A stretch of 64,000 bases of DNA from Achromobacter deleyi (GCF_902859705.1 NZ_CADIJO010000020.1:37756-101755), one strand, 5' to 3'. Positions 37,746 to 47,655 are shown, counted from the stretch's first letter. Numbers and translations are program-made. Notes: generated by a model not told the origin, from the sequence alone.

Positions 37746-40043
37746 TCATGCGGCGTTGCGCAGCGCGCGGGCCGCTTGCACCATGCCGATCAGGGCGGCT
37801 TCGGTTTCGGGCCAGGCGCGCGTCTTCAGGCCGCAGTCCGGGTTGACCCACAGGCGCTCCTTGGGCAGGCGGGCGGCGGCTTTTTCCATCAGGCCGACCA
37901 TCCAGTCCACTTCGGGCACGTTGGGCGAGTGGATGTCGTAGACGCCCGGACCGATGTCGTTCGGATAGCGGAAGTCTTCGAACGCCTTGAGCAGTTCCAT
38001 GTTGGAGCGCGACGTTTCGATCGTGATCACATCGGCGTCCATGGCCGCGATGGATTCGATGATGTCGTTGAACTCCGAATAGCACATGTGGGTGTGGATC
38101 TGCGTCTCGTCACGCACGCCGGCGGTCGACAGGCGGAAGCAATCCACGGCCCAGTCCAGGTACGCCTGCCAGTCGGCGCGGCGCAGCGGCAGGCCTTCGC
38201 GGATGGCCGGCTCGTCGATCTGGATGACGCTGATGCCGGCCGCTTCCAGGTCCACCACTTCGTCGCGCAGGGCCAGCGCCAGTTGGCGGCAGGTCTGTTC
38301 GCGCGGCTGGTCGTCACGCACGAACGACCACTGCAGGATGGTGACCGGGCCGGTCAGCATGCCCTTGACCGGCTTGTCGGTCAGCGACTGCGCGTAGGAC
38401 GACCAGCCCACCGTCATCGGCGCGGGGCGGGCCACGTCGCCAAAGATGATCGGCGGCTTGACGCAACGCGAGCCGTAGCTCTGCACCCAGCCGTTCTTGG
38501 TGAAGGCAAAACCGGCCAGCAGCTCGCCGAAGTATTCCACCATGTCGTTGCGCTCGGGTTCGCCGTGCACCAGGACGTCCAGGCCCACCTTTTCCTGGAA
38601 GCGGATCACTTCCTCGATTTCCTTGCGGATGGCCGTCTCGTAGGCCGAGTCCGTCAGCGCGCCCGACTTCCAGTCGCGACGCAGCGCGCGGATTTCGGCG
38701 GTCTGCGGGAACGATCCAATGGTGGTGGTCGGATAGGCGGGCAGGCCCAGCTCTTCCTGTTGGCGAGCGATACGGCCGGCAAACGGCGCGCGGTCGCGCG
38801 ACACGCTGGCCGAGGCGGCCATGCGCTGGGCCACGGCCGGGTTGTGAATGCGGGCCGACGAACGGCGAGCCGCCAGGGCGGCGCGCTGCCTGGCCAGCCC
38901 CTCCTGTACCGACGGTTCCGTGGCGCTGTCCAGGGCGCGGCCCAACAGGCTCAGTTCTTCCAGTTTCTGCGCGGCGAACGACAGCCAGCTCTTGAGCTCG
39001 GCGTCCAGTTCGGTTTCGTTGGCCAGGTCCACCGGCACATGCAGCAGCGAGCACGACGGCGCCAGCCACAGGCGTTCGCCCAGTTGTTGCTTGACCGGCG
39101 CCAGCGTGGCGATCGCCGCGTCCAGGTCGGTGCGCCAGATGTTGCGGCCATTGATCACCCCGGCGGACAGCACCTTGTCGGCGCCCAGGCCGGCCACCAC
39201 GTCGGCCAGTTGTTCCGGCGCACGGACCAGGTCGACGTGCAGGCCGGCGACCGGCAGGCCCAGCGTCGTGGCAAGGTTGTCCTTCAGGCCGTCGAAGTAC
39301 GTGGCAATCAACAGTTTCACCGGGCTGGACGACAACGTGGCGTACACCTGCTTGAAGGCGTCGCGCCAGGCTTGCGGCAGGTCAAGCGCCAGGATCGGCT
39401 CGTCGATCTGCACCCATTCCACGCCCAGCTTGGCAAAACGCGCCAGCACGTCTTCGTACACCGGCACCAGGTTGGCCAGCAGTTGCAGCTTGGCCGGATC
39501 GGCGGCGCCCGCGGCGAACGCGTCGCCCTTGCCCTGGAACAGCCAGGTCAACGGACCCGGAATGACCGGCTTGACGGCATGGCCTTGCGCCTGGGCTTCC
39601 TGGACCTGCTCGAACAGCGATTCGCGCGCGATGCGGAAGGTCTGGCCGGGAACGAGTTCCGGCACGATGTAGTGATAGTTGGTGTCGAACCACTTGGTCA
39701 TTTCGCAGGCAGCGGCGGGCTTGCCCGACGGCGCACGGCCACGGCCCATGCGGAACAAGGTGTCCAGCGACACCGGTTCATTGTCTTTCTGGCCGAAGCG
39801 CGCGGGCACGGCGCCCAGCAGGGTGGTCCATTCCAGGATCTGGTCGTACCAGGCGAAATCGCCCACGGGCACGAACTTCAGGCCGGCGGCGGCCTGCAGA
39901 TTCCAGTGCTGGGCGCGCAGGTCGCGGCCCGTCTGTTCCAACGCTTCGGCGGTCTGCTTGCCGGCCCAGTAGGCTTCGACAGCGCGTTTCAACTCGCGGT
40001 GGGCCCCGATGCGGGGGAAACCCAAATTATGAATCGTAGTCAT
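37746..40043 (-). CDS. metE: Cobalamin-independent methionine synthase
   Basis: Transfers a methyl group from 5-methyl-tetrahydrofolate-polyglutamate to homocysteine without B12. It has 765 residues from ATG 40043 ([13 protein letters not shown]). The C-terminal zinc site is visible: [11 protein letters not shown] (His, Cys) and [12 protein letters not shown] (Cys). The N-terminal ATG at 40064 adds seven residues without support. Transcribed divergently from metR, as in many proteobacteria. Confidence 0.97.
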   Translation of the reverse strand: MTTIHNLGFPRIGAHRELKRAVEAYWAGKQTAEALEQTGRDLRAQHWNLQAAAGLKFVPVGDFAWYDQILEWTTLLGAVPARFGQKDNEPVSLDTLFRMGRGRAPSGKPAAACEMTKWFDTNYHYIVPELVPGQTFRIARESLFEQVQEAQAQGHAVKPVIPGPLTWLFQGKGDAFAAGAADPAKLQLLANLVPVYEDVLARFAKLGVEWVQIDEPILALDLPQAWRDAFKQVYATLSSSPVKLLIATYFDGLKDNLATTLGLPVAGLHVDLVRAPEQLADVVAGLGADKVLSAGVINGRNIWRTDLDAAIATLAPVKQQLGERLWLAPSCSLLHVPVDLANETELDAELKSWLSFAAQKLEELSLLGRALDSATEPSVQEGLARQRAALAARRSSARIHNPAVAQRMAASASVSRDRAPFAGRIARQQEELGLPAYPTTTIGSFPQTAEIRALRRDWKSGALTDSAYETAIRKEIEEVIRFQEKVGLDVLVHGEPERNDMVEYFGELLAGFAFTKNGWVQSYGSRCVKPPIIFGDVARPAPMTVGWSSYAQSLTDKPVKGMLTGPVTILQWSFVRDDQPREQTCRQLALALRDEVVDLEAAGISVIQIDEPAIREGLPLRRADWQAYLDWAVDCFRLSTAGVRDETQIHTHMCYSEFNDIIESIAAMDADVITIETSRSNMELLKAFEDFRYPNDIGPGVYDIHSPNVPEVDWMVGLMEKAAARLPKERLWVNPDCGLKTRAWPETEAALIGMVQAARALRNAA

Positions 40044-40076
40044 GGCTATCCCTTTGTTCGACAAAATTTGTTCATG

Positions 40077-40149
40077 TGAAGGCTATTCTGCCGCCAAATC
40101 AAAATGAATCAAAATCAATGTCTACATTCATAAGATGAGAAAATCTCAT
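40077..40149. promoter_or_regulatory. Candidate MetR operators in the metE-metR gap
   Basis: The gap between the divergent genes carries two MetR-like dyads (consensus TGAA-N5-TTCA): TGAAGGCTATTCT at 40077-40089, one base off, and the perfect dyad TGAGAAAATCTCA inside 40135-40149. Both are near the start points of metE and metR. Known MetR biology (homocysteine-dependent activation of metE, autoregulation of metR) fits. Assignment is by pattern only. Confidence 0.55.
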
Positions 40150-40227
40150 ACAATATAAGTTCATTCCCACCTACTGGGTTGGGAGCCCCCGCCGCGCCGG
40201 CTAAGCCCTGCCCTTTACACCGCCCGC

Positions 40228-41145
40228 ATGCTGGAAATCCGCCACCTAGAAACGCTGACCGCCATCCGTGAAGGCGGCAGCCTGCAGGAAGCCGCCGAGC
40301 GCCTGCACCTGACCCAATCCGCGCTGTCGCACCAATTGCGCGACCTGGAAACCCGGCTGGGCACACCGCTGCTGAACCGCCGCACCCGCCCGGCCCGGCT
40401 GACCACGGCAGGCCTGCGCGTACTGGCCCTGGCCGACGAAGTGCTGCCGCGCATGCGCGCCACCGAGCGCGAACTGCAGCGCCTGGCCGCTGGCCGTACC
40501 GGCCGCCTGCACCTGGCGATCGATTGCCATTCCTGCTTTCAATGGTTGATGCCGGCGCTGGACGCTTTCCGCGTGCAATGGCCGGATGTCGCGCTCGACC
40601 TGTCGGCGGCGTTTTCCTTCGCCCCCCTGCCGGCATTGGTACGGGGGGATCTGGACCTGGTGATCACGTCCGACCCGCAGCCGCTGGATGCCGTTCAATA
40701 CTTGCCGCTCTTCAAGTACGAGCTGGTGCTGGCCGTGTCCGAGTCCAACCCGCTGGCCGGCAGCAAGTTCGTCATGCCCGACCAACTGGCCGACCAGACG
40801 CTCATCACCTACCCGGTGGACAAGCAGCGCCTGGATGTCTTCACGGCCTTCCTGGACCCGGCCGACGTCGAACCCGCCGCCATCCGCAAGGCCGAACTGA
40901 CGCCGATCATCGCGCAGTTGGTCGCCAGCAACCGGGGCGTGGCCGCCCTGCCCAACTGGGCGCTGACCGAATACATGAACCAGGGCTGGCTGCGCCAGTG
41001 CCGCCTGGGGCCGCAAGGCGTCTGGCGCACGCTGTACGCCACGGTGCGCAGCGAAGACACGGACGCGTCTTATATCGATGAATTCCTGACACTGACGCGC
41101 GACGTCTGCTTCAAGACGCTCAGCGGCATCAAGTCGGCGAAGTAA
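40228..41145 (+). CDS. metR: LysR-family regulator MetR
   Basis: LysR regulator of 305 residues: N-terminal HTH (MLEIRHLETLTAIREGGSLQ, AAERLHLTQSALSHQLRDLE) and a two-lobed effector domain. MetR senses homocysteine and activates metE. The assignment rests on the divergent metE-metR arrangement and on overall likeness (LGTPLLNRRTRPARLTTAG). Start ATG at 40228 keeps the usual N-terminus. Confidence 0.92.
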   Translation: MLEIRHLETLTAIREGGSLQEAAERLHLTQSALSHQLRDLETRLGTPLLNRRTRPARLTTAGLRVLALADEVLPRMRATERELQRLAAGRTGRLHLAIDCHSCFQWLMPALDAFRVQWPDVALDLSAAFSFAPLPALVRGDLDLVITSDPQPLDAVQYLPLFKYELVLAVSESNPLAGSKFVMPDQLADQTLITYPVDKQRLDVFTAFLDPADVEPAAIRKAELTPIIAQLVASNRGVAALPNWALTEYMNQGWLRQCRLGPQGVWRTLYATVRSEDTDASYIDEFLTLTRDVCFKTLSGIKSAK

Positions 41146-41266
41146 GGGCAGCGGCGTACGCGGGGCCATCGCGCCACGAACCCGTTGCTCTCAGTCCGAG
41201 GTTCCAGCGGCCGGCGGTCCGGCGATCCGGCCTTAGCGTGATTCGACGGGACGCCGCCAGGCGACG

Positions 41267-42085
41267 TCATTCGTCGTCGCCCGCCCCCAGGATGCGGCGA
41301 ATGACATCGTGCGCAAAGCCGCGGCTGGCCAGAAAGCGCGCCTGCTTGGCATAGGCCGCGCGATCTTCAGGCTTGGCGTCGAACTTTCTTTTCCAGACTT
41401 CCAACGCGCGGTCGTATTCCGTGGCGCGCAGTTGTTCGCGCAGTTCGGCCACCTGGTTGTCGTCCACGCCGTGTTGACGCAGTTCCTGGACAATGCGGGC
41501 CGCCCCCTGGCGCGAGGCGCGCCGGTGCACCAGGCTTTGCGCAAAGCGTTCGGTGGACAGCCAGCCTTCTTTTTCCAGCGCGTCGAGCACAGTGTCGACT
41601 TCGGCCGGATCTTCGGCATGGGGGGCAAGCTTGCGAGCCAGCTCTTCGCGGGCATGCTCGCGCCGCGACAGATACCCCACGGCACGCATCTTCAAGGACG
41701 GCCCCTTGGGCGGGGCCTTGGCCTTGCGAGGGGGATCGGACGGTCCGCCGCCCGACGGATCGCCGCCCGACGGATCGCCGCCCGACGGTTCGCCGCCCGA
41801 CGGATCGCGGCCCGACGGATCGCGGCCTGAAGCCTCTCCTTCTCGAGCAGAACCTGCGCGCGAGCCGTATCGGCCGGACGCGCCCTTGCGGCCCGCCGCC
41901 CGCATTTCAGAACTGCGCTGCCATTGATCGGGCGGCGCGTCGTTGCTGCCCTGGCCGGCCGCATCCGCCTCGCGCCGTGCGTCCGACGTGCGGCGCAAGC
42001 CTTCGGGCTTGGCCACGGTTTCGAATTCGTCGTCCAGCTTGGCGCGTAGGCGGTCAGCGGACGCGGCGGAGGGTTTCCAGCTCAT
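41267..42085 (-). CDS. recX: RecX regulatory protein with long repetitive N-terminal extension
   Basis: RecX inhibits RecA filament growth. The canonical RecX domain is residues about 134-272 (MRAVGYLSRREHAREELARK, DDNQVAELREQL, RGFAHDVIRRILG). Ahead of it is a 130-residue extension that is hydrophilic and holds a six-fold SG(G/R)(D/E/G)P pentapeptide repeat. The translation start could be internal (MRAVGYLS at residue 133) or the full frame; a frame open for 272 codons with good codon use favours the latter. It lies 160 bases downstream of recA on the same strand. Confidence 0.88.
   Translation of the reverse strand: MSWKPSAASADRLRAKLDDEFETVAKPEGLRRTSDARREADAAGQGSNDAPPDQWQRSSEMRAAGRKGASGRYGSRAGSAREGEASGRDPSGRDPSGGEPSGGDPSGGDPSGGGPSDPPRKAKAPPKGPSLKMRAVGYLSRREHAREELARKLAPHAEDPAEVDTVLDALEKEGWLSTERFAQSLVHRRASRQGAARIVQELRQHGVDDNQVAELREQLRATEYDRALEVWKRKFDAKPEDRAAYAKQARFLASRGFAHDVIRRILGAGDDE
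41738..41827. repeat. 15-bp tandem repeat inside recX
   Basis: Units cgacggatcgccgcc at 41753, 41768, 41783 (one change), 41798 and 41813 (ending gcggcc), with a degenerate unit ahead. Each unit encodes the pentapeptide SGGDP or close relatives. Because units are 15 bp, copy-number change keeps the frame. Confidence 0.9.
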
Positions 42086-42105
42086 GCGCTTCCTGCTTGC
42101 TAAGT

Positions 42106-42198
42106 GCCAGCGGCAGGTCTCTCATGCCGGCCCCTGAGACATAGAGACCGAAAGCATGGGAGCCTGCCGCTGGCCGCCGGGCAAGTGAGCCCGGCGGC
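42106..42198. other. Paired inverted repeats in recA-recX spacer
   Basis: Two strong dyads: gccagcggcagg (42106) with cctgccgctggc (42163-42174), and gccgccgggc (42173) with gcccggcggc (42189-42198) across a 6-base loop. On the recA-recX transcript these would form stable stems, but no T-run follows, so they are more likely attenuating or mRNA-stabilising than classical terminators. Confidence 0.65.
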
Positions 42199-42245
42199 GA
42201 AGCCAGGACCCGGCATCGGGGCCTGGCGACGGATTACCGAACGAT

Positions 42246-43307
42246 TTACTCGGCGTCGTCTTCCGCGGTGGGGACGAATTCAGCGGCGCGGCTGACGATG
42301 CCCTGGTTTTCGCGCACGCGGTTTTCGATTTCGATCGCGATTTCCTTGTGCTCTTTCAGGTATTCGCGGACGTTGTCCTTGCCCTGGCCGATGCGGTTGC
42401 CGTTGTAGCTGTACCACGCGCCGGACTTGTCCACCACGTTGGCGGCCACGCCCAGGTCGATGATTTCGCCTTCGCGCGAGATGCCGGCGCCGTACATGAT
42501 GTCGAATTCGGCCTGCTTGAACGGGGGCGCCACCTTGTTCTTGACGACCTTGACGCGGGTTTCGTTGCCGACGACCTCGTCGCCCTTCTTGATGGAGCCG
42601 ATGCGGCGGATATCCAGGCGCACCGAGGCGTAGAACTTGAGCGCATTGCCGCCGGTGGTGGTTTCGGGGTTGCCGAACATGACGCCGATCTTCATGCGGA
42701 TCTGGTTGATGAAGATGACCATGCAGTTGGTGCGCTTGATGGTGGCGGTCAGCTTGCGCAGCGCCTGGCTCATCAGGCGGGCCTGCAGGCCCGGCAGCGA
42801 ATCGCCCATTTCGCCTTCGATTTCGGCCTTGGGCACCAGGGCCGCGACCGAGTCGATGACGATCAGGTCGACCGAACCCGAACGCACCAGGGCGTCGGTG
42901 ATTTCCAGCGCCTGCTCGCCCGTGTCCGGTTGCGAGATCAGGAGGTCGGTCAGGTTGACGCCCAGCTTGTTGGCGTACTGCACGTCCAGCGCGTGTTCGG
43001 CGTCGACGAAGGCGCAGGTGCCGCCGATTTTCTGCATTTCGGCAATGACTTGCAGGGTCAGCGTGGTCTTGCCCGAGGATTCCGGACCGTAGATTTCAAC
43101 CACGCGGCCCCGCGGCAAACCGCCGACGCCCAGCGCGATATCCAGCCCCAACGACCCCGTGGACACCACCTGGATGTCGTGCGAGACCTCGTTGTCGCCG
43201 TAGCGCATGATCGAGCCCTTGCCGAACTGCTTTTCGATCTGCGAAAGCGCGGCGGCAAGCGCCTTGGCTTTTTCCGAAGCGGCGGCCTTGGTGGTTTTGT
43301 CGTCCAT
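42246..43307 (-). CDS. recA: RecA recombinase
   Basis: Central recombination and SOS coprotease, 353 residues. Start ATG 43307 ([17 protein letters not shown]) follows AGGA; a longer in-frame extension to 43445 covers the promoter and is rejected. Walker A is GPESSGKTT, with DNA-loop and subunit motifs ([20 protein letters not shown]). A LexA-like box lies about 85 bases upstream. Divergent from a two-component system. Confidence 0.98.
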   Translation of the reverse strand: MDDKTTKAAASEKAKALAAALSQIEKQFGKGSIMRYGDNEVSHDIQVVSTGSLGLDIALGVGGLPRGRVVEIYGPESSGKTTLTLQVIAEMQKIGGTCAFVDAEHALDVQYANKLGVNLTDLLISQPDTGEQALEITDALVRSGSVDLIVIDSVAALVPKAEIEGEMGDSLPGLQARLMSQALRKLTATIKRTNCMVIFINQIRMKIGVMFGNPETTTGGNALKFYASVRLDIRRIGSIKKGDEVVGNETRVKVVKNKVAPPFKQAEFDIMYGAGISREGEIIDLGVAANVVDKSGAWYSYNGNRIGQGKDNVREYLKEHKEIAIEIENRVRENQGIVSRAAEFVPTAEDDAE

Positions 43308-43392
43308 GTAGAGTCCTGTCTGTAACGTATCGGGGCGCGGTACGGGGTTGTCGAGAGATTTCGGATAGCGCAGATTATGGCATCGGATTGTA

Positions 43393-43408
43393 CTGTACAA
43401 AAAACCAG
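43393..43408. promoter_or_regulatory. LexA (SOS) box upstream of recA
   Basis: CTGT-N8-CCAG; read on the recA strand it is CTGG-TTTTTTGT-ACAG, one base away from the CTGT-N8-ACAG consensus, in the recA upstream region. Because the response-regulator gene starts divergently at 43592, this box could influence both, though recA is the expected target. Confidence 0.7.
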
Positions 43409-43591
43409 TGTGCCAGAGTTTTCCACGTATTCCCTGAGTGGGCAAGCCCGGTCGCCTGTGACAGAATCGCGGATACCCCCGGCGATATGTCCCCTTTGCC
43501 CGCCGGGCCTCCCGCCCCAGGGCTTCGTGCCCCCCGGCGGCCAGCGCGCGCCCGCTGCGCGATGCCGGATTTCCTTATTTTTCAGCAGCCC

Positions 43592-44281
43592 ATGCGTATC
43601 CTGATCGCCGAAGACGACAGCATCCTGGCCGACGGCCTGTCACGCTCGCTGCGCCACAACGGCTACGCGGTCGACGCCGTACGCGACGGCCTGGCCGCCG
43701 ATTCCGCCCTGGCGGCCCAGGCCTTCGACCTGCTCATCCTGGACCTCGGCCTGCCGCAACTGGCCGGGCTTGAAGTGCTGCGCCGCCTGCGGGCCCGCAA
43801 TTCCGCCCTGCCCGTCCTCATCCTGACCGCCGCCGACAGCATCGAACAACGCGTCAAAGGCCTGGACCTGGGCGCCGACGACTACATGGCCAAGCCTTTC
43901 GCGCTGTCCGAACTCGAAGCCCGGGTGCGCGCCCTGACCCGCCGCGGCGCGGGCGGCGGCGCCACGCTGCTCAAGCACGGCCGGCTGGTGTTCGACCAGA
44001 CCGGCCGCGTGGCCATGGTCGATGACCAGACGCTGGACCTGTCCGCACGCGAAGTCAGCCTGCTCGAGATCCTGCTGACCCGCAGCGGCCGCATGGTCAG
44101 CAAGACCCAACTGGTCGACCACCTGTGCGAATGGGGCGAAGAAGTCAGCACCAACGCCATCGAAGTCTATGTGCACCGCCTGCGCAAGAAGCTGGAACCC
44201 AGCGGCGTGAAGATCGTGACGGTGCGCGGCCTGGGCTATTGCCTCGAACGGGACCAGGGTGCGGCGTACCTCGCAAGCTGA
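43592..44281 (+). CDS. OmpR-family response regulator (TctD-like)
   Basis: A 229-residue regulator from ATG 43592 (MRILIAEDDSILADG). The receiver has the acidic pair DD8-9, phospho-acceptor Asp51 (DLLILDLGLP) and the K in DDYMAKPF. The C-terminal winged helix ends in EVYVHRLRKKLEPSG. It overlaps the kinase start, and probably controls the downstream transporter. An upstream in-frame extension reaches into the recA promoter and is rejected. Confidence 0.93.
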   Translation: MRILIAEDDSILADGLSRSLRHNGYAVDAVRDGLAADSALAAQAFDLLILDLGLPQLAGLEVLRRLRARNSALPVLILTAADSIEQRVKGLDLGADDYMAKPFALSELEARVRALTRRGAGGGATLLKHGRLVFDQTGRVAMVDDQTLDLSAREVSLLEILLTRSGRMVSKTQLVDHLCEWGEEVSTNAIEVYVHRLRKKLEPSGVKIVTVRGLGYCLERDQGAAYLAS

Positions 44282-45773
44282 GCCCGCCACGCCAGAGGCG
44301 CTCAACCAGGAAGCGCTGGATGTCATGCGGGCCGGCGCCCGCGGCCCCAGCTTCGCGCCGCCGCAGCGCTCGCTGCTGGGCGAGATCCTGGACTGGATGC
44401 TGGCGCCCCTGTTCCTGCTATGGCCCATGAGCGTGGCCATCACTTACGTGGTGGCGCAGAACATCGCCAACGTGCCCTACGACCGGGCGCTGGCCAACAA
44501 CCTGCACGTGCTGACCCGCCAGGTACACGCCCAGGACGGCCGCGCCGTGCTGCGCATGACCGATCCGGCGCGCGAAGTGCTGCGCGCCGACGAGACCGAC
44601 AGCGTCTTCTGGCTGGCCCTGGGCAGCCGCGGCGAATACCTGGGCGGCGACCGCGCCCTGCCGCTGCCCGCCTCGGTCGGCCAGCCGCGTCCCGGCGAAG
44701 TGCAGTACGAAGACGACACCCTGCGCGGCTTCGGCATCCGCCTGGCCTACACCTGGGTCGACCTGAACCTGCCCAATACCCAACCCGCGCTGCTGATCGT
44801 GGCCGAGACGGTCGAAAAGCGCACCCAGCTGGCCAACGACATCATCAAGGGCGTGATCATTCCGCAGTTCGTGGTGCTGCCGATCGCGGTGCTGCTGGTG
44901 TGGTTCGGGCTGTCGCGCGGCGTGGCGCCACTGAACGCGCTGCAGCAGCGGCTGCGGGCACGCCGGCCCGACGACCTGTCGCCCATCGACGAACGCGCCG
45001 CGCCATCCGAGATCGCGCCGCTGGTCGCGGCCATGAACGATCTGCTCGATCGCCTGTCGGCCAACGTGCAGGCGCAGCGCCGCTTCGTCGCCGACGCCGC
45101 GCATCAACTGAAGACCCCGCTGGCCGGCCTGCGCACGCAGGCCGAGCTGGCCCTGCGCGACGCCAGTCCCGAAGAAATGCAGTCCAGCCTGCGCCAGTTG
45201 GTGACCGGCTCCGAGCGCGCGACGCGCCTGGTGAACCAATTGCTGTTGCTGGCGCGCGCCGAGAACCCCAGCGCCATCGGCCTGGCCGCCACCGACCTGA
45301 ACGCCATTGCCTACGAGCAGGCCATGCACTGGGTGCCGCAGGCGCTGTCGCTCAGCACCGACCTGGGCTTCGAAGGCTCGGAAACCCCGGTGCTGATCAA
45401 TGGCAACCCCCTGCTGCTGGCCGAATTGCTGAACAACCTGGTGGACAACGCGCTGCGCTACACGCCACGCGGCGGCCACATCACCGTGCGCGTGCAGGAA
45501 CAGGATGGCCAGGGCGTGCTGGAGGTCGAGGACTCCGGCCCCGGCATCGCGCCCGAAGAGCGCGAACGCGTGTTCGACCGCTTCTATCGCGTGCTGGGCA
45601 CGCTGTCCGACGGCAGCGGCCTGGGGCTGGCGATCGTCAGGGAGATCGCCCAGAAGCACCAGGCGACCGTGCTCATCAGCGACCATCCGACGCCGCACTC
45701 CGACCTGCCGGGCACCCGTATCCGGGTGGTGTTCCCGCTCTATTCCGAACCCGCCGACGATCTGGACGCCTAG
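44259..45773 (+). CDS. Sensor histidine kinase (TctE/QseC-like)
   Basis: A 504-residue membrane kinase. TM1 is about 47-66, a periplasmic sensor region of about 130 residues follows (TctE-like two-component sensor N-terminal domain), TM2 about 198-218, and a HAMP linker. HisKA has His282 in DAAHQLKTPLAG, with the ATPase boxes NNLVDNALRYTP, DSGPGIAP and GSGLGLAI. The GTG start overlaps the regulator by 23 bases, so its exact N-terminus is uncertain (ATG at 44323 is an alternative). Tandem with the regulator and upstream of the transporter gene. Confidence 0.92.
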   Translation: MRRTSQAEPATPEALNQEALDVMRAGARGPSFAPPQRSLLGEILDWMLAPLFLLWPMSVAITYVVAQNIANVPYDRALANNLHVLTRQVHAQDGRAVLRMTDPAREVLRADETDSVFWLALGSRGEYLGGDRALPLPASVGQPRPGEVQYEDDTLRGFGIRLAYTWVDLNLPNTQPALLIVAETVEKRTQLANDIIKGVIIPQFVVLPIAVLLVWFGLSRGVAPLNALQQRLRARRPDDLSPIDERAAPSEIAPLVAAMNDLLDRLSANVQAQRRFVADAAHQLKTPLAGLRTQAELALRDASPEEMQSSLRQLVTGSERATRLVNQLLLLARAENPSAIGLAATDLNAIAYEQAMHWVPQALSLSTDLGFEGSETPVLINGNPLLLAELLNNLVDNALRYTPRGGHITVRVQEQDGQGVLEVEDSGPGIAPEERERVFDRFYRVLGTLSDGSGLGLAIVREIAQKHQATVLISDHPTPHSDLPGTRIRVVFPLYSEPADDLDA

Positions 45774-45978
45774 CGTCGCCGTCCTGCCCTGCCTAGGACT
45801 ATCCCTAGCTCTCCCAGGGAAAGTTACTTTTAGTTTCAATTTTAAGATTCAGGTAAGGGTCACGTCAGAACCTCGTCAGCCTCGCGCCCCAACCTTGCGC
45901 ATAGCTCGATGTCGGTCTCGCCGGCGGAGGGTGACGCACGGCGGAAAACCGCCGGCCAGAAAAAATCGAGGAGACATC

Positions 45979-47655
45979 ATGAGCACAACTACCATGGCAG
46001 GTCGCGGTCCATCCGCGGAACCGCGCCCGATGACCAAGGATGAACGCCGCGTCATCTTTGCCTCGTCGCTGGGCACGGTATTCGAGTGGTACGACTTTTA
46101 TCTTTACGGTTCGCTGGCCGCGATCATCGCCCAGCACTTTTTCTCGGGCGTGAACCCCACCGCAGGCTTCATTTTCGCGCTGCTGGCCTTCGCCGCCGGC
46201 TTCGCGGTGCGCCCCTTCGGCGCACTGGTGTTCGGCCGCCTGGGCGACCTGGTCGGCCGCAAATACACGTTCCTGGTCACCATCGTGCTGATGGGCCTGT
46301 CCACCTTCCTGGTGGGCGTGCTGCCCAGCTACGCCAGCATCGGCATGGCCGCTCCCGCCATCCTGATCATCCTGCGCCTCTTGCAAGGCCTGGCGCTGGG
46401 CGGTGAATACGGCGGTGCCGCGACCTACGTCGCCGAGCACGCGCCGCATGGCCGCCGCGGCTTCTACACGTCCTGGATTCAAACCACCGCGACCCTGGGC
46501 CTGTTCCTGTCGCTGCTGGTGATCCTGGGCATCCGCACCTACCTCGGCGAAGACGACTTCAAGGCCTGGGGCTGGCGCATTCCGTTCCTGATCTCGGTCA
46601 TCCTGCTGGGCATCTCGGTCTGGATCCGCCTGCAGTTGAATGAATCCCCCACCTTCAAGCGCATGAAGGAAGAAGGCAAGGGTTCGAAGGCCCCGATCAA
46701 GGAATCGTTCGGCCAGTGGAAGAACCTGAAGGTCGTGATCCTGGCGCTGCTGGGCCTGACCGCCGGCCAGGCCGTGGTCTGGTACACGGGTCAGTTCTAC
46801 TCGCTGTTCTTCCTGACGCAGACGCTGAAGGTCGACGCCAACACCGCCAACATCATGATCGCCATCGCGCTCCTGATCGGCACCCCGTTCTTCGTGATCT
46901 TCGGCGCCCTGTCGGACAAGATCGGCCGCAAGCCCATCATCATGGCCGGCTGCCTGATCGCTGCGGCGACGTACTTCCCGATCTTCCAGGGCATCACGCA
47001 CTTCGCCAACCCGGCGCTTGAAAAGGCCCAGGCCAGCGCCCCGGTCACGGTCATCGCCGACCCGACCACCTGCTCGTTCCAGTTCAACCCCGTGGGTACG
47101 GCCTCGTTCACCAGCTCTTGCGACGTGGTCAAGTCGTTCATGGCCCGCAACTCGGTGAACTACAAGAACGAAGCGGCCCCCGCCGGTTCGCTCGCCAAGG
47201 TCAAGATCGGCAACGACGAGTTCGCCTCGTTCGACGGCAAGGCCATGGCGCCCGCCGACTTCAAGGCCAAGGCCGCCGAACTGGACAAGGCCCTGACCGC
47301 CGCGATCCGCAGCCACGGCTACCCCGCCAAGGCTGACCCGGCGCAAAGCAACAACGTCATGGTCGTCGTGCTGCTGACCATCCTGGTGATCTACGTGACC
47401 ATGGTGTACGGCCCGATCGCGGCCATGCTGGTGGAAATGTTCCCGACCCGCATCCGCTACACCTCGATGAGCCTGCCGTACCACATCGGCAACGGCTGGT
47501 TCGGCGGCTTCCTGCCCCCGGTCGCCTTCGCCGTCGTCGCCGCCACCGGCAACATCTACGACGGCCTGTGGTACCCGATCATCATCGCAGTCATGACCCT
47601 GGTCATCGGCACGCTGTTCGTGCGCGAATCCAAGGACAACGACATCAACGCTTAA
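45979..47655 (+). CDS. MHS-family major facilitator transporter with periplasmic insert
   Basis: A 558-residue metabolite/proton symporter (MFS, MHS subgroup: GTVFEWYDFYLYG, GRLGDLVGRKY, GLALGGEYGGA). Typical members have about 430-450 residues; the surplus is a soluble insert between TM9 and TM10 (residues about 340-457) with a cysteine pair (C365, C381). The loop should be periplasmic by topology. Start ATG 45979 follows GAGGAGAC; the frame open upstream overlaps the kinase and is a shadow. Possibly regulated by the upstream two-component system; substrate (a carboxylate?) is unknown. Confidence 0.92.
   Translation: MSTTTMAGRGPSAEPRPMTKDERRVIFASSLGTVFEWYDFYLYGSLAAIIAQHFFSGVNPTAGFIFALLAFAAGFAVRPFGALVFGRLGDLVGRKYTFLVTIVLMGLSTFLVGVLPSYASIGMAAPAILIILRLLQGLALGGEYGGAATYVAEHAPHGRRGFYTSWIQTTATLGLFLSLLVILGIRTYLGEDDFKAWGWRIPFLISVILLGISVWIRLQLNESPTFKRMKEEGKGSKAPIKESFGQWKNLKVVILALLGLTAGQAVVWYTGQFYSLFFLTQTLKVDANTANIMIAIALLIGTPFFVIFGALSDKIGRKPIIMAGCLIAAATYFPIFQGITHFANPALEKAQASAPVTVIADPTTCSFQFNPVGTASFTSSCDVVKSFMARNSVNYKNEAAPAGSLAKVKIGNDEFASFDGKAMAPADFKAKAAELDKALTAAIRSHGYPAKADPAQSNNVMVVVLLTILVIYVTMVYGPIAAMLVEMFPTRIRYTSMSLPYHIGNGWFGGFLPPVAFAVVAATGNIYDGLWYPIIIAVMTLVIGTLFVRESKDNDINA

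Noticed and set aside
33540..40043. NRPS as part of a larger biosynthetic gene cluster with metE
   Set aside because: A strong terminator separates them and metE is a housekeeping gene; no tailoring or regulatory genes are adjacent.
40044..40227. Cobalamin riboswitch controlling metE
   Set aside because: The gap is only 184 bases, shared with metR, and lacks the B12-box; MetR dyads explain it better.
41738..41827. Short CRISPR-like array
   Set aside because: Units are contiguous 15-mers without spacers and lie inside a protein-coding frame.
45505..45978. N-terminal extension of the MHS transporter
   Set aside because: Overlaps the kinase in another phase; a strong RBS and family start lie at 45979.
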